A program made the position numbers and the translations under genes. From Bradyrhizobium sp. (lineage in GTDB: Bacteria; Pseudomonadota; Alphaproteobacteria; Rhizobiales; Xanthobacteraceae), in contig NZ_JACRMG010000012.1 of NCBI RefSeq assembly GCF_016219575.1, positions 62,001-126,000 of the forward strand: a stretch of DNA of 64,000 bases. The letters are read 5' to 3'. Of the stretch, positions 1-8,928 are shown one piece after another (positions within the stretch are counted from its first letter, which is position 1; the number at the start of each line of letters is the position of its first letter). The notes under the pieces are model-generated. The model was not told where the DNA came from. It did not search any database and was given only the letters and a program-made list of their open reading frames with translations.

Positions 1-1044
1 CTCGGACGCAAGCCGCAAGCGGTTGCCGCGCTCGATCGACTGGCGCGCGTCTGCGGCATCCGCGTCGGCGAATTCAGCTCCATCGATCTCAATATCCCCC
101 AGGACTCGCCCTGCTTTTCCGGCTCCGATCCGCAGGTCCTGCTCGAAGGCGCCGATCTCGGTCTGCTACTCGACACCGACGTTCCCTTTGTGCCACAGTC
201 CGCCAAGAATGCCTCTGCGCTCAAATGGATTCAGATCGACCTCGATCCGCTGAAGGCGGATTTTCCGATGTGGGGATTTGCCACCGACATCCGCGTGCAA
301 GGCGACAGCAGCGTCATCCTGCAGCAGATATGCGACGCGGTCGAAGCCCGCGCGGACGAGAAATATCGCCGCCTTGTCGCCGACCGCATCGCGAGCTGGG
401 AAGGCGCCAGGGCTGCGGCGGCGCAGAAGCGCGCCGCCACCAGCGCCAACAGGGGCATTTCGGGCGCGCTTAATCCCGCCTTCGTGCTGGCCACGCTGAG
501 CGGCAAGATTTCGCAGGACGACGTCGTGCTCAACGAGGCCATCCGCAACGGGCCGGTGCTGCAGGAGCACGTCAGGCGCACCAAGCCACAAAGCTATATC
601 GGGCTTGCCGGCGGTGGGCTCGGTTTCAGTGGCGGCATGGCGCTGGGTCAGAAACTTGCGCGGCCGGACCGCCGCATCGTGCAGGTGATCGGCGATGGGG
701 GCTTTCATTTCTCTTCGCCCGACAGCGTCTATGCGGTGGCGCAGCAGTACCAGATCCCTATCTTCACACTGGTGCTCGACAATGGCGGCTGGCAGGCGGT
801 GAAATCGGCCACGCAGCGCGTCTACCCCAAGGGCGCCGCGGCCGAGACCGATCAATTCCAGTCGCGGCTGACCTCCGGACGTCAGGGCGAGCGACGAAAT
901 TTTTCGGAAGTGGCCAAGGCGTTCGGCGCTCATGGCGAATGCGTTACCGAGCCGGACGAACTTTCAGCGGCCATCGACCGCTGCCTCGCAGCGGTCGATG
1001 ACGGCAAGGCCGCGGTGCTGCACGTTCACGTGACGCGGTTGTGA
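1..1044 (+). CDS. Thiamine-diphosphate-dependent enzyme, acetolactate synthase-like (5' partial)
   Basis: The reading frame is open from base 1 and ends in TGA, so only the last 347 residues are visible and the start lies outside the window. The visible part covers the end of a central domain and the C-terminal pyrimidine-partner domain of the acetolactate synthase/benzoylformate decarboxylase superfamily. The cofactor motif GDGGF followed about 25 residues later by LDNGGW is clear at visible residues 231-263. Substrate cannot be deduced. A Bug-type receptor gene follows after 22 bases and is probably co-transcribed, which suggests catabolism of an imported carboxylate. The N-terminal glutamate that activates the cofactor is not in view. 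Confidence 0.85.
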   Translation, partial: LGRKPQAVAALDRLARVCGIRVGEFSSIDLNIPQDSPCFSGSDPQVLLEGADLGLLLDTDVPFVPQSAKNASALKWIQIDLDPLKADFPMWGFATDIRVQGDSSVILQQICDAVEARADEKYRRLVADRIASWEGARAAAAQKRAATSANRGISGALNPAFVLATLSGKISQDDVVLNEAIRNGPVLQEHVRRTKPQSYIGLAGGGLGFSGGMALGQKLARPDRRIVQVIGDGGFHFSSPDSVYAVAQQYQIPIFTLVLDNGGWQAVKSATQRVYPKGAAAETDQFQSRLTSGRQGERRNFSEVAKAFGAHGECVTEPDELSAAIDRCLAAVDDGKAAVLHVHVTRL

Positions 1045-1066
1045 GACAGCAAACCGGGGGAGTCCG

Positions 1067-2032
1067 ATGAAGCCTTTCGCTCAACACCTCCTGATCGGCG
1101 CGGTAGCCGCCCTCCTCACCACGACAACCGCCGGGGCGCAGGAGTATCCAACCAGGCCGATCCGCCTCATCGTCGGCTTTGCGGCCGGCGGCGGCAATGA
1201 CATCATCGCGCGGGTGTTCGGACAAAAGCTGTCCGAGAGCCTCGGCCAGCCAGTGATCGTCGAGAACAAGCCGGGCGGCGGCGCCATCGTCGCGACCGAC
1301 TATGTCGCCAAGTCGGCGCCTGACGGCTACACGCTGCTGTTGAGCGCGAGCGGCATCTCGATCAACCCGGCCCTCTACGACAAGCTACCCTATGACGCCG
1401 TCAACGATTTCTTCGCGGTCTCGCAGATCGCCTCGTTTCCTTTGATCATGATCGTCAGCGCGAGTTCACCGATCAAGTCGGTGGCCGAGTTTGTGGCATA
1501 CGCGAAGGCCAATCCAGACAAAACCAACTATGGAAGCTCGTCGGCGTCTTTCCAGCTGGTCACTGAGCTGTTCAAGCAGAAGACCGGAGCGCCGATGCAG
1601 GTTATTTCCTACAAGAGCGCAAACGAGTCGGTGCTGGCGGTAATTTCCGGCCAGATCACCACGACCATTGCCGACGCCGGTCCCGTGGTTCAGCAGATCA
1701 AGAGCGGCACCGCGCGCGCGCTGGCAGTCGCCACGGCCAAGAGGATCGACGACCTTCCCGATGTGCCCACGCTGAAGGAAGCCGGCGCCGATGTCGAGGC
1801 GGTGTTGTGGAATGGCATTTTGGTGCCAAAAGGTACGCCGCCGGCGATCGTCAAGAAATTGGAAGGCGAATTCATGCGGATCGCAAAGCTGCCCGATGTG
1901 ATCGCGCGGCTAAAACCGCTCGGCATCGAGACTATCGGCAGTTCAAGCGAGGATTTCGCGAAAGTCGTCAGCTCCGAAATCGCGCGGTGGGGCGCGGTAG
2001 CCAAGGCCGCCAACTTCAAGATTCAGCAGTAG
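1067..2032 (+). CDS. Bug-family (TctC-like) periplasmic substrate-binding protein
   Basis: 321 residues, normal for the family. Residues 1-25 form a Sec signal peptide ending in TAGAQ. The mature protein opens with the family hallmark YPTRPIRLIVGFAAGGGNDI, followed by VIVENKPGGG and, near the C-terminus, the DVPTLKEAG motif. Bug proteins bind carboxylates in the periplasm for tripartite tricarboxylate transporters. This one has no TctA or TctB beside it, so it is an orphan receptor. A GGGGGAG ribosome site precedes the ATG. It follows the thiamine-diphosphate enzyme closely and converges on another Bug gene 7 bases beyond its stop. The ligand is unknown. Confidence 0.92.
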   Translation: MKPFAQHLLIGAVAALLTTTTAGAQEYPTRPIRLIVGFAAGGGNDIIARVFGQKLSESLGQPVIVENKPGGGAIVATDYVAKSAPDGYTLLLSASGISINPALYDKLPYDAVNDFFAVSQIASFPLIMIVSASSPIKSVAEFVAYAKANPDKTNYGSSSASFQLVTELFKQKTGAPMQVISYKSANESVLAVISGQITTTIADAGPVVQQIKSGTARALAVATAKRIDDLPDVPTLKEAGADVEAVLWNGILVPKGTPPAIVKKLEGEFMRIAKLPDVIARLKPLGIETIGSSSEDFAKVVSSEIARWGAVAKAANFKIQQ

Positions 2033-2039
2033 CGCTGGT

Positions 2040-3029
2040 CTAATCCACCTTGATCCCGGCGTCCTGGATCAGCTTGCGCCAGCGCTCCTCTTCACCGCTG
2101 AAATAACGGGCGAATTCTTCCGGCGGCGCCGGGGCCATTACCAGCCCTTCGTTTGTCGCGATCTTCCTGAAGGCATCCGACACAAAGGCCTTGCCTGCCG
2201 CACGGTTCAGCCGGTCAATCACCTCGGGCGGGGTCTTGCCCGGTGCAAACAGACCGTACCAGTTCTCCAGCACATAGCCGCCAACGCCGGCCTCGGCGAC
2301 CGTCGGCAATCGTGGAAATGCGGGCGAGCGTTCCGCCGAGGTCACCGCCAGCGCGCGCAACTGCCCGCCCTCGATCAACGCCGCCGCACTCGATACCGTC
2401 GTGAACATCACCTGGATCTGTCCGCCGAGCAGGTCGGTGATCGCTGGCGCCGACCCCTTGTAGGGCACCGCCGTCATGCTAACTCCCGCAAGGCTCTTGA
2501 ACAGCTCACCGCCAAGATGCGCGGAGGTGCCGGTGCCGTAGGTGCCGAACGACAGCTTTCCGGGTTCGGCCTTCGCGGCTGCGATCAGATCGGCGATCGA
2601 TTTGAGCGGCGATTTCGGATGGACCACCACGATGTTGAAGGCGCGCGCCACCAGCGCAACCGGAGCAAGGTCGCGCCGCACGTCGTAGGGCAATTTTGCC
2701 ACCAGGCTCGAATTGACCGCGCTCGCAAACGTCCCCATCAGCAGGGTATGGCCGTCGGGCTCGCTGACCACGACCGCCTGCGTGCCGACGATGGTGCCGG
2801 CGCCCGCCTTGTTCTCGACGATGACGTTGCCGCCGAGATCCTTTGCCATCTCCTGCGCCAGTATCCGTGCGATCGCGTCGGTTCCACCGCCCGGCGCCTG
2901 CGGCACCACGATCTTGATGATGCGCTCGGGGAATGCGGCATGGGCAGCACCGCAAGCCGACATCAAGGCGAAGATCGCGCCGAAAATTGCGGCGCATGCT
3001 TGCGACGCGCTGAAACTGCGCGAAATCAT
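2040..3029 (-). CDS. Bug-family (TctC-like) periplasmic substrate-binding protein
   Basis: The frame is open further upstream, but the start at 3029 (MISRSFSAS) is preferred because it opens a good signal peptide ending near AAHAAF, with a GGGACGGAAG ribosome site before it. That gives 329 residues. The mature protein has IIKIVVPQAPGGGTDAIAR and VIVENKAGAGT, both family hallmarks. No tctA or tctB adjoins it, so this is a second orphan receptor, convergent with the Bug gene at 1067. The AhpD-like gene on the other strand starts 158 bases upstream, so the two probably share a divergent promoter region. Ligand unknown. Confidence 0.9.
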   Translation of the reverse strand: MISRSFSASQACAAIFGAIFALMSACGAAHAAFPERIIKIVVPQAPGGGTDAIARILAQEMAKDLGGNVIVENKAGAGTIVGTQAVVVSEPDGHTLLMGTFASAVNSSLVAKLPYDVRRDLAPVALVARAFNIVVVHPKSPLKSIADLIAAAKAEPGKLSFGTYGTGTSAHLGGELFKSLAGVSMTAVPYKGSAPAITDLLGGQIQVMFTTVSSAAALIEGGQLRALAVTSAERSPAFPRLPTVAEAGVGGYVLENWYGLFAPGKTPPEVIDRLNRAAGKAFVSDAFRKIATNEGLVMAPAPPEEFARYFSGEEERWRKLIQDAGIKVD

Positions 3030-3186
3030 CGGCTTCCGTCCCTTTTCCCGTTCTTCAGGCAAGACCATATTGCAGGGATGGATCGCGATCCAGTAAGCAG
3101 CTTGTGTTCGCGTTGTGCGTATCTCACATCTTGCAAGTGACAGCAGAGACCGGGAATATGCCGGGAAAAGCAAGAGGAGAAACACC

Positions 3187-3645
3187 ATGAAGCCTCGGAT
3201 GAACTACTATCAGGCCGCTCCCGAAACCATCAAGGCGCTGCTTGCGGTCGAGGACGTGATCAAGGGCTCCGGCCTCGAATTGTCCCTGATCGAGCTGGTC
3301 AAGACCCGCGCTTCCCAGATCAACGGTTGCGCCTTCTGCATCAACATGCATACCGCAGATGCCCGCAAGAACGGCGAGACGGAGCAGCGACTCTATCTGC
3401 TGAACGCCTGGCGCGAGTCGCCGCTTTATACGGACCGCGAGCGCGCCGCGCTGGCCTGGACCGAGGCTTTGACCTTGATTGCAGACACGCATGCCCCCGA
3501 CGAAGACTATGATGCGATGCGCGCCCAGTTCTCGGAAGCCGAGGCTGTCAATCTCACCATGCTGATCGGCGCCATCAATGCCTGGAATCGGGTGGCGATC
3601 GGCTTCCGGGCGGTTCACCCGGTGGCAAAGAAGGCGGCGGCCTAA
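3187..3645 (+). CDS. Carboxymuconolactone decarboxylase / AhpD-like family protein
   Basis: 152 residues. The start at 3187 follows an AGAGGAG ribosome site; an in-frame ATG further upstream lacks one. The AhpD core motif is present as NGCAFCINMHT, a redox CxxC followed by His, preceded by SLIELVKTRASQ, typical of the alkylhydroperoxidase AhpD-like subfamily. Such proteins reduce peroxides or act as disulfide reductases; this subfamily is often uncharacterised. Its stop overlaps by four bases the stop of the convergent aminotransferase gene. Confidence 0.9.
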   Translation: MKPRMNYYQAAPETIKALLAVEDVIKGSGLELSLIELVKTRASQINGCAFCINMHTADARKNGETEQRLYLLNAWRESPLYTDRERAALAWTEALTLIADTHAPDEDYDAMRAQFSEAEAVNLTMLIGAINAWNRVAIGFRAVHPVAKKAAA

Positions 3646-4499
3646 ACCGCCGTCGCCCTGGCGAAGTCGACATAGATCTCGCGCAGCCGGTCCGTCATCG
3701 GGCCGGGCTTGCCGTTGCCGACCTTCTTGCCGTCGATGGAGACGACGGCCTGCACGAACACGGTGGCGCTGGTGATGAAGGCTTCCTTGGCCGCCAGCGC
3801 CTCTTCCACCGAGAAGGCGCGTTCCTCGATGCGGAGCTGACGCTCCTCGGCGAGCTTCACCACCGCCTTGCGGGTGCAGCCGGGCAGGATCTCGCTGCCG
3901 TTCTGCCGGGTCACGATCACGTCGTCCTGGGTCAGGATGAAGCAGGAGGACGAGCCGCCCTCGGTTACCTTGCCGTCCTCGACCATCCAGGCTTCGCCGG
4001 CATTGGCTTCGGCAGCAGCCTGCTTGGCCAGCACCTGCGCCAGCAGCGCCACGCTCTTGATGTCGCGCCGCGCCCAGCGGATGTCCGGCACGGTGATGAC
4101 GCCGATGCCGGTCTTGGCCGAGGGCGCGTTGACGATGTCCTTCACCGAGGTGAACATGATCAGCGTCGGCTTGACGCCCTTGGGGAAGGCAAAGTCGCGG
4201 CCGGAGTCAGCGCCGCGCGTCACCTCCAGATAGACCATGCCGTTGACGAGGTTGTTGCGCTTGACGAGTTCCTTCTGGATCTCCTGGATGCGATCGATAC
4301 TATCCGGCAAAGCCAACGAGATTTCGCCGACCGACCGCTCCAGCCTCGCCAGATGCGAGGCATTGTCGATCAGCTTGCCATCGAGCACGGCGGCGACCTC
4401 GTAGATGCCGTCCGCAAACAGGAAGCCGCGATCGAGAATCGAGACCTTGGCCTCCGAGAGCGGCACGAAGGCGCCATTGACGTAAGCGATCGGTTCCAA
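3642..4499 (-). CDS. dat: D-amino-acid aminotransferase (class IV PLP enzyme)
   Basis: 285 residues from a TTG start at 4499. TTG is chosen because AGGAG lies about seven bases before it and the product begins EPIAYVNGAFVPL, exactly where D-amino-acid aminotransferases begin; the upstream ATG in frame adds a non-homologous tail. The PLP lysine is K148 in RRDIKSVALLAQVLAKQ, and the phosphate-binding region VTEGGSSS is present. The enzyme exchanges amino groups between D-amino acids and 2-oxo acids, supplying or recycling D-Glu/D-Ala. It lies downstream of gltIJKL on the same strand, 123 bases after gltL, so co-transcription is possible but unproven. Branched-chain aminotransferase is a less likely alternative. 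Confidence 0.85.
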   Translation of the reverse strand: MEPIAYVNGAFVPLSEAKVSILDRGFLFADGIYEVAAVLDGKLIDNASHLARLERSVGEISLALPDSIDRIQEIQKELVKRNNLVNGMVYLEVTRGADSGRDFAFPKGVKPTLIMFTSVKDIVNAPSAKTGIGVITVPDIRWARRDIKSVALLAQVLAKQAAAEANAGEAWMVEDGKVTEGGSSSCFILTQDDVIVTRQNGSEILPGCTRKAVVKLAEERQLRIEERAFSVEEALAAKEAFITSATVFVQAVVSIDGKKVGNGKPGPMTDRLREIYVDFARATAV

Positions 4500-4622
4500 G
4501 TCGGGTCTCCTGTCGGGAATCTGGGGAATTGCCGGACAATATAGTCCAATCGTTAAGCCTTGTTCCACCCCGGCGTCATCGGATGCGCGAATTGCTCCGA
4601 TTGCCCTCGCGGCAGTGATCCC

Positions 4623-5354
4623 TCAATGCTGCAGGATTTTCGAGAGGAATTTCTGCGCCCGGTCGCTGCGCGGCTTGCCGAAGAAATCCTCCTTCAGCGC
4701 GTCCTCGACGATCTCGCCGCGGTCCATGAAGATGACGCGGTGGGCGACCTTGCTGGCAAAGCCCATTTCATGGGTTACCACCATCATGGTCATGCCCTCG
4801 CGGGCGAGATCTACCATGACGTCCAGCACCTCGCTGATCATCTCGGGATCGAGCGCCGAGGTCGGCTCGTCGAACAGCATCGCGATCGGATCCATGGCGA
4901 GCGCGCGTGCGATCGCGACGCGCTGCTGCTGGCCGCCGGAAAGCTCGGCCGGATATTTGTCGGCATGCTCGGTGAGCCCGACCCGCTCCAGCAGCTTCTT
5001 GCCCTTGGCGAGGGCTTCGTCGTGCGACCGGCCCAGCACCTTCTCCTGCGCGAGGCAGAGATTCTCGTTGATGCGCAGATGCGGAAACAGCTCGAAATGC
5101 TGGAACACCATGCCGACCCGCGAGCGCAGCTTCGGCAGGTCGGTTTTGGGATCGTTGACCTTGATGCCGTCGAGGATGATCTCGCCGCCCTGGATCGGCT
5201 CCAGCGCATTGACGCATTTGATCAGCGTGGATTTGCCGGAGCCCGAGGGACCGCAGACCACGACTACCTCGCCCTTGGCGACGCTGGTGGTGCAGTCCTT
5301 CAGCGCCTGGAAATTCGGCCCGTACCACTTGTCGACGTGACGAAGTTCGATCAT
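4623..5354 (-). CDS. gltL: Glutamate/aspartate-type amino acid ABC transporter, ATP-binding protein
   Basis: 243 residues, the usual length for polar amino acid ATPases. It carries Walker [10 protein letters not shown] (35-43), the signature LSGGQQQR (138-145), Walker B MLFDEP (159-164) and the switch histidine in VVTHEMGFA. The start [12 protein letters not shown] is canonical. It is the last transporter gene in a minus-strand set of receptor, two permeases and ATPase. It is separated from the permease gene by 101 bases that hold a palindromic repeat, which could alter the amount of ATPase made relative to the permeases. Confidence 0.95.
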   Translation of the reverse strand: MIELRHVDKWYGPNFQALKDCTTSVAKGEVVVVCGPSGSGKSTLIKCVNALEPIQGGEIILDGIKVNDPKTDLPKLRSRVGMVFQHFELFPHLRINENLCLAQEKVLGRSHDEALAKGKKLLERVGLTEHADKYPAELSGGQQQRVAIARALAMDPIAMLFDEPTSALDPEMISEVLDVMVDLAREGMTMMVVTHEMGFASKVAHRVIFMDRGEIVEDALKEDFFGKPRSDRAQKFLSKILQH

Positions 5355-5408
5355 TGCGCCTCACCCGATCATGATGCGGGATCGCATCATGATCTCATCT
5401 TCCTGCTT

Positions 5409-5457
5409 GAGCATGATCTCTCCGAAAAACCGGTCTCCACTTTTCCGGATCATGCTC
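5409..5457. repeat. Dispersed palindromic repeat, family A copy 1
   Basis: A 49-base inverted repeat with perfect 10-base outer arms GAGCATGATC and GATCATGCTC and an inner pair TCCGAAAA/TTTTCCGGA around an ACCGGTCTCCAC-like centre. Near-identical copies lie at 12640 and 26369. The right arm overlaps the TGA of gltK (5456-5458). No run of T follows, so it does not look like a classical intrinsic terminator. Confidence 0.85.
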
Positions 5458-6148
5458 ATCGGACAATGGAGATGCGCGCCTGCAGGCGCCGGACGCCCCA
5501 GGAAGCGATGCAGGATATCGTGAAGTAGACGACGGCGGCGAACAGGTACATTTCGACCAGACGGCCGTCGCGCTGCGCGACCTTGCTCGCCGCACCCAGG
5601 AAATCGGTGATCGAGAGCACGTAGACCAGCGAGGTGTCCTGGAACAGCACGATGGTCTGCGTCAACAGCACCGGCAACATGTTGCGGAACGCCTGCGGCA
5701 GCACGACGTAGCGCATGGTCTGGCTATAGGTCATGCCCAGCGCGTTGGCGGCGGCGGGCTGCCCCTTCGAGATCGACTGGATGCCGGCGCGCATGATCTC
5801 GGAGAAATACGCCGCCTCGAACATGATGAAGGTGATGAGCGAGGACGAGAACGCGCCGACCTTGATCGGGCGCGAGGCGCCGGTCAGCCATTGCCCGATA
5901 TAGGGCACGAGGAAATAGAACCAGAAGATGACCAGCACCAGCGGCAGCGAGCGCATGAAGTCTACGTAGAGCCCGGCGATGCGGCCGAGCAGCCCGTAGC
6001 CGGAGAGCCGCATCAGCGCGATCAACGTGCCGAACACCAGGCCGCCGAACGCCGACAGCGCCGTCAGCGTCAGCGTGAACGTCATTCCCTCGTAGAACAG
6101 ATAACCGAGCGAGCGGCGGATGACGTCGAAATCGAGCGTGGAAAACAT
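5456..6148 (-). CDS. gltK: Glutamate/aspartate-type ABC transporter permease
   Basis: 230 residues with about five hydrophobic spans and the HisM-family EAA loop, seen as SEIMRAGIQSISKGQPAAANALG. This is the inner-membrane channel half that pairs with GltJ and contacts the ATPase through that loop. It starts four bases after the gltJ stop, so the two are translationally coupled. Its TGA stop lies inside a dispersed palindrome. Confidence 0.93.
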   Translation of the reverse strand: MFSTLDFDVIRRSLGYLFYEGMTFTLTLTALSAFGGLVFGTLIALMRLSGYGLLGRIAGLYVDFMRSLPLVLVIFWFYFLVPYIGQWLTGASRPIKVGAFSSSLITFIMFEAAYFSEIMRAGIQSISKGQPAAANALGMTYSQTMRYVVLPQAFRNMLPVLLTQTIVLFQDTSLVYVLSITDFLGAASKVAQRDGRLVEMYLFAAVVYFTISCIASWGVRRLQARISIVR

Positions 6149-6152
6149 CGCG

Positions 6153-6884
6153 CTATTTCCCCGAGATATAGCCGGGGATCGCGACCCGGCGTTCGAGGAA
6201 GCGCATGCCCGTAACGACGACGATGTTGATCAGCAGATAGATGACCGTCGCTGCCGTGAACGCCTCGAACACCTGGAAGGAGAATTCCTGCATCGAGCGC
6301 GCCTGGCCGGTCAGCTCGATCAGGCCGATGGTGATGGCGACCGCCGTATTCTTGATCGTGTTGAGGAATTCCGACGTCAGCGGCGGCAGAATAATGCGGA
6401 AAGCGAGCGGCAGCAGTACATAGCGATAAGTCTGCCCCGTGGTCAGCCCGAGCGCGGTCGCGGCCTGCTTCTGCCCGCGCGGCAGCGAGGCGATGCCGGC
6501 ACCGAGCTGCACGGCGACGCGCGCCGACATGAAAAGGCCGACGCCGATCGCCGCTGTCCAGAACGGCGCATTGGGCAACTGCTTCAGCCAGAGCCCGGCC
6601 GCGCGCGGCAACAGCTCCGGCAGCACGAAGAACCACAGAAACAGCTGCACCAGCAGCGGCATGTTGCGGAAGAATTCGACGTAGAGGAAGCCGATCCATT
6701 GCGCCGTCTTCGAGGGCAGCGTCCGCAGCACACCCACGATCGAACCGCAGACCAGCGCGATGATCCAGGCGAGCAGCGCCGTCCGGATGGTCAGCCACAG
6801 TCCCGACAGCAGCATGTCGAGATAAGTGCCGGTCCCCATCGGGTTCGGCTCGAAGAAGATGCCCCAGTTCCAGTTGTAGTTCAC
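6153..6884 (-). CDS. gltJ: Glutamate/aspartate-type ABC transporter permease
   Basis: 243 residues. The start MNYNWNWGIFFEPNP closely resembles GltJ proteins, in which a short aromatic periplasmic N-terminus precedes the first helix. Hydrophobic spans follow, and the EAA loop reads QLGAGIASLPRGQKQAATALG. It forms the membrane channel with GltK. The gene lies 236 bases downstream of gltI, and that gap is largely filled by a repeat of about 130 bases. Confidence 0.93.
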   Translation of the reverse strand: MNYNWNWGIFFEPNPMGTGTYLDMLLSGLWLTIRTALLAWIIALVCGSIVGVLRTLPSKTAQWIGFLYVEFFRNMPLLVQLFLWFFVLPELLPRAAGLWLKQLPNAPFWTAAIGVGLFMSARVAVQLGAGIASLPRGQKQAATALGLTTGQTYRYVLLPLAFRIILPPLTSEFLNTIKNTAVAITIGLIELTGQARSMQEFSFQVFEAFTAATVIYLLINIVVVTGMRFLERRVAIPGYISGK

Positions 6885-6982
6885 GAATCCCCCGCACCGC
6901 GGCGCATCTCACGTCGAGCGAACGTCCACGCAAATGTCCGGCCATTTCCATGCGATGGCCGGACAGGCAGCACTCTCAGTTC

Positions 6983-7113
6983 GTCATCCTGAGGAGCGGC
7001 GCGTGCGCCGCGTCTCGAAGGATGAAGGTCCCGCATCCGGGCCTCATGGTTCTCCCGGCGATGCAATGCATCGTCCGGAGACGCCCGCTGCGCGGGCTCC
7101 TCACCATGAGGGT
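6983..7113. repeat. Dispersed palindromic repeat, family D copy 1
   Basis: An imperfect inverted repeat of about 130 bases with outer arms CATCCTGAGGAGC and GCTCCTCACCATGAGG and an inner TCTCGAAGGATGAAGG block. Two shorter copies lie at 44149 and 60000. This copy has an extra hairpin GATGCAATGCATCGTC in its middle. It fills most of the gap between gltI and gltJ, inside the operon. Confidence 0.75.
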
Positions 7114-7120
7114 CTTCCAT

Positions 7121-8032
7121 TTACTTGTACGAATCCGGGTCCGGCGAATCCGACGGCTTGGCGAACTCATTCTTCAGCTCGGGGCTGATCGGCGTGGCGA
7201 GGTTCAGTCCCTTCGGCGGAATCTTCTGGGTGAACCACTTGTCGTAGATCTTCTGGCCTTCGCCGCCGGTGTAGACCGCGGCAGTGGCGGCATCGACGAC
7301 CTTCTTGAAGGCCGCATCATCCTTGCGCAGCATGATGCCGTAAGGCTCTGGCTTGGAGAATGCATCCTTGGAGATGACATAGTCGCCCGGCGCCTTCGAG
7401 CCCGCGACAAGGCTCGACAGCAGGATGTCATCCATCACGAAGGCGACCGCGCGATCGGTCTCCACCATCAGGAAGGCCTCGGCATGGTCCTTGGCCGGAA
7501 TGATGTTGATGTTGAGGTTGCGCGCGGCATTCGCCTCGGTGAGCTGCTTGATGTTGGTGGTGCCGGCGGTGGAGACCACCGACTTGCCCTTGAGGTCGTC
7601 GATCTTCTCGATCTTGCTCGCCTTCTTCGAAACGTAGCGGCTCGCGGTCAGGAAGTGGGTGTTGGTGAACCAGACCTGCTTCTGGCGCTCGGCATTGTTG
7701 GTGGTCGAGCCGCATTCGAGGTCGATGGTGCCGTTGGCCATCAGCGGAATCCGCGTCGCCGAGGTCACCGGGTTGAGCTTGACCTCGAGCTTGTCGAGCT
7801 TCAGCTCCTTCTTCACGGCATCGACGATCTTCATGCAGATGTCCATGGCGTAGCCGATCGGCTTCTGGTTGTCGTCGAGATAGGAGAAGGGGATCGAGGA
7901 GTCGCGGTGACCGAGCGTGATCGTGCCGGTCTCCTTGATGTTCTTCAGGGTGCCGGTGAGCTCCTGCGCATTGGCTGTGCCGGCACCGACGGCGGCGGCG
8001 AGCGCGAGGCCAATGATGTAGCTGCGTTTCAT
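7121..8032 (-). CDS. gltI: Glutamate/aspartate periplasmic binding protein
   Basis: 303 residues. The signal peptide is residues 1-22 (MKRSYIIGLALAAAVGAG, then TANA-Q). The mature protein matches the GltI family closely: TLGHRDSSIPFSYLD, LECGSTTNNAERQKQ and VAFVMDDILL are the recognisable ligand-pocket blocks. It should capture L-glutamate/L-aspartate in the periplasm for GltJKL. AGGAG lies eight bases before the ATG. The start overlaps the stop of the upstream hydrolase by four bases, so receptor and hydrolase are translationally coupled, an unusual arrangement for a gltI gene. Confidence 0.94.
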   Translation of the reverse strand: MKRSYIIGLALAAAVGAGTANAQELTGTLKNIKETGTITLGHRDSSIPFSYLDDNQKPIGYAMDICMKIVDAVKKELKLDKLEVKLNPVTSATRIPLMANGTIDLECGSTTNNAERQKQVWFTNTHFLTASRYVSKKASKIEKIDDLKGKSVVSTAGTTNIKQLTEANAARNLNINIIPAKDHAEAFLMVETDRAVAFVMDDILLSSLVAGSKAPGDYVISKDAFSKPEPYGIMLRKDDAAFKKVVDAATAAVYTGGEGQKIYDKWFTQKIPPKGLNLATPISPELKNEFAKPSDSPDPDSYK

Positions 8033-8928
8033 ACGTGTACTCCTTGCTTGCTGGATAGCGTTGACGTCTTGACGATTTCGCCGAGGACCGGCGCGATGTA
8101 GCGGCGAAACTGTTTCGGGTTCTCGCTCATCGGAAAATGGCCGAGCTCTTCCATGATGGTGACACGGGCGCCGGAAATGGATGCTGCGGTGCGCCTGGTG
8201 TCTTCGGGCATGCAGGAGAAATCATACTCGCCGGTCAGCAGATAGAGCGGACATACTTTAGTATCGATCCCGGCGACGCGGCCGCGCAAATCGCCGTCGA
8301 CCCGGTAGAAGTAGAGGTCGCCCTTGAACACGCCCGGCCCGCCCTGCTTGTAGGCCCACAGCGTCTCCAGGCGCGCCGCATCGGGGCTCTGGGGCGCAAT
8401 GAGGCCGGAAACCAGCGCAGCACAGACCTCGCCGCCATGCACGTCCGGTCGGTTCAGCCAGGCGGTATCGTACCAGGGCGCCTGGAAGTCGGCGGCTTCC
8501 AGCCCAATCAGCGCGCGGAACTCGGCCGCATGGTCGATCGCGAGATTGAGCACGATCCGGCCACCGATCGAGCAGCCCATCACCACCGGCTTTTCCAGCT
8601 CCAGCGCCTTGCAGAAGGCGCGGATGGTTTCGGTGTAGCGTGCCGTCGTGAGCTGATATTCCTCGCCGCCCCAGCTCGCCGGCGGGTTCGACTTGCCATG
8701 GAACGGCATGTCGAAGGCGATGATGCGAAAGTGCTTCGCGAACTCCTCGTCGGCCAGCAGATGGCGCCACTGCCTATTGTCCGAGCCTGCGGTGTGCAGG
8801 CAGACCAGCGGAATGCCCTTGCCGTTCTCCTCGAAATAGATCCGGTACGTCTCGCCGCCGATCTCGACGTGAACGTAGCGGCCGATCATCGGCTCGATAA
8901 ATCCGGTCATGCCGGCATGACCGCTCAT
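8029..8928 (-). CDS. Alpha/beta hydrolase in the gltI operon
   Basis: 299 residues, starting at 8928 where ATGA overlaps the stop of the previous gene. The fold is clear: oxyanion region LHTAGSDNRQW, nucleophile elbow GCSIGG with S120, then D236 in GEYDF and H264 in LGHFPM as the likely triad. No signal peptide, so cytoplasmic. It ends in a four-base overlap with gltI. The substrate is unknown. The tight coupling suggests it processes a compound imported by this transporter, perhaps an ester or amide of an acidic amino acid; that is inference. Confidence 0.88.
   Translation of the reverse strand: MSGHAGMTGFIEPMIGRYVHVEIGGETYRIYFEENGKGIPLVCLHTAGSDNRQWRHLLADEEFAKHFRIIAFDMPFHGKSNPPASWGGEEYQLTTARYTETIRAFCKALELEKPVVMGCSIGGRIVLNLAIDHAAEFRALIGLEAADFQAPWYDTAWLNRPDVHGGEVCAALVSGLIAPQSPDAARLETLWAYKQGGPGVFKGDLYFYRVDGDLRGRVAGIDTKVCPLYLLTGEYDFSCMPEDTRRTAASISGARVTIMEELGHFPMSENPKQFRRYIAPVLGEIVKTSTLSSKQGVHV

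Noticed and set aside
5409..5457. Family A palindromes as intrinsic terminators
   Set aside because: Strong stems but no T-run on either side in any of the three copies.
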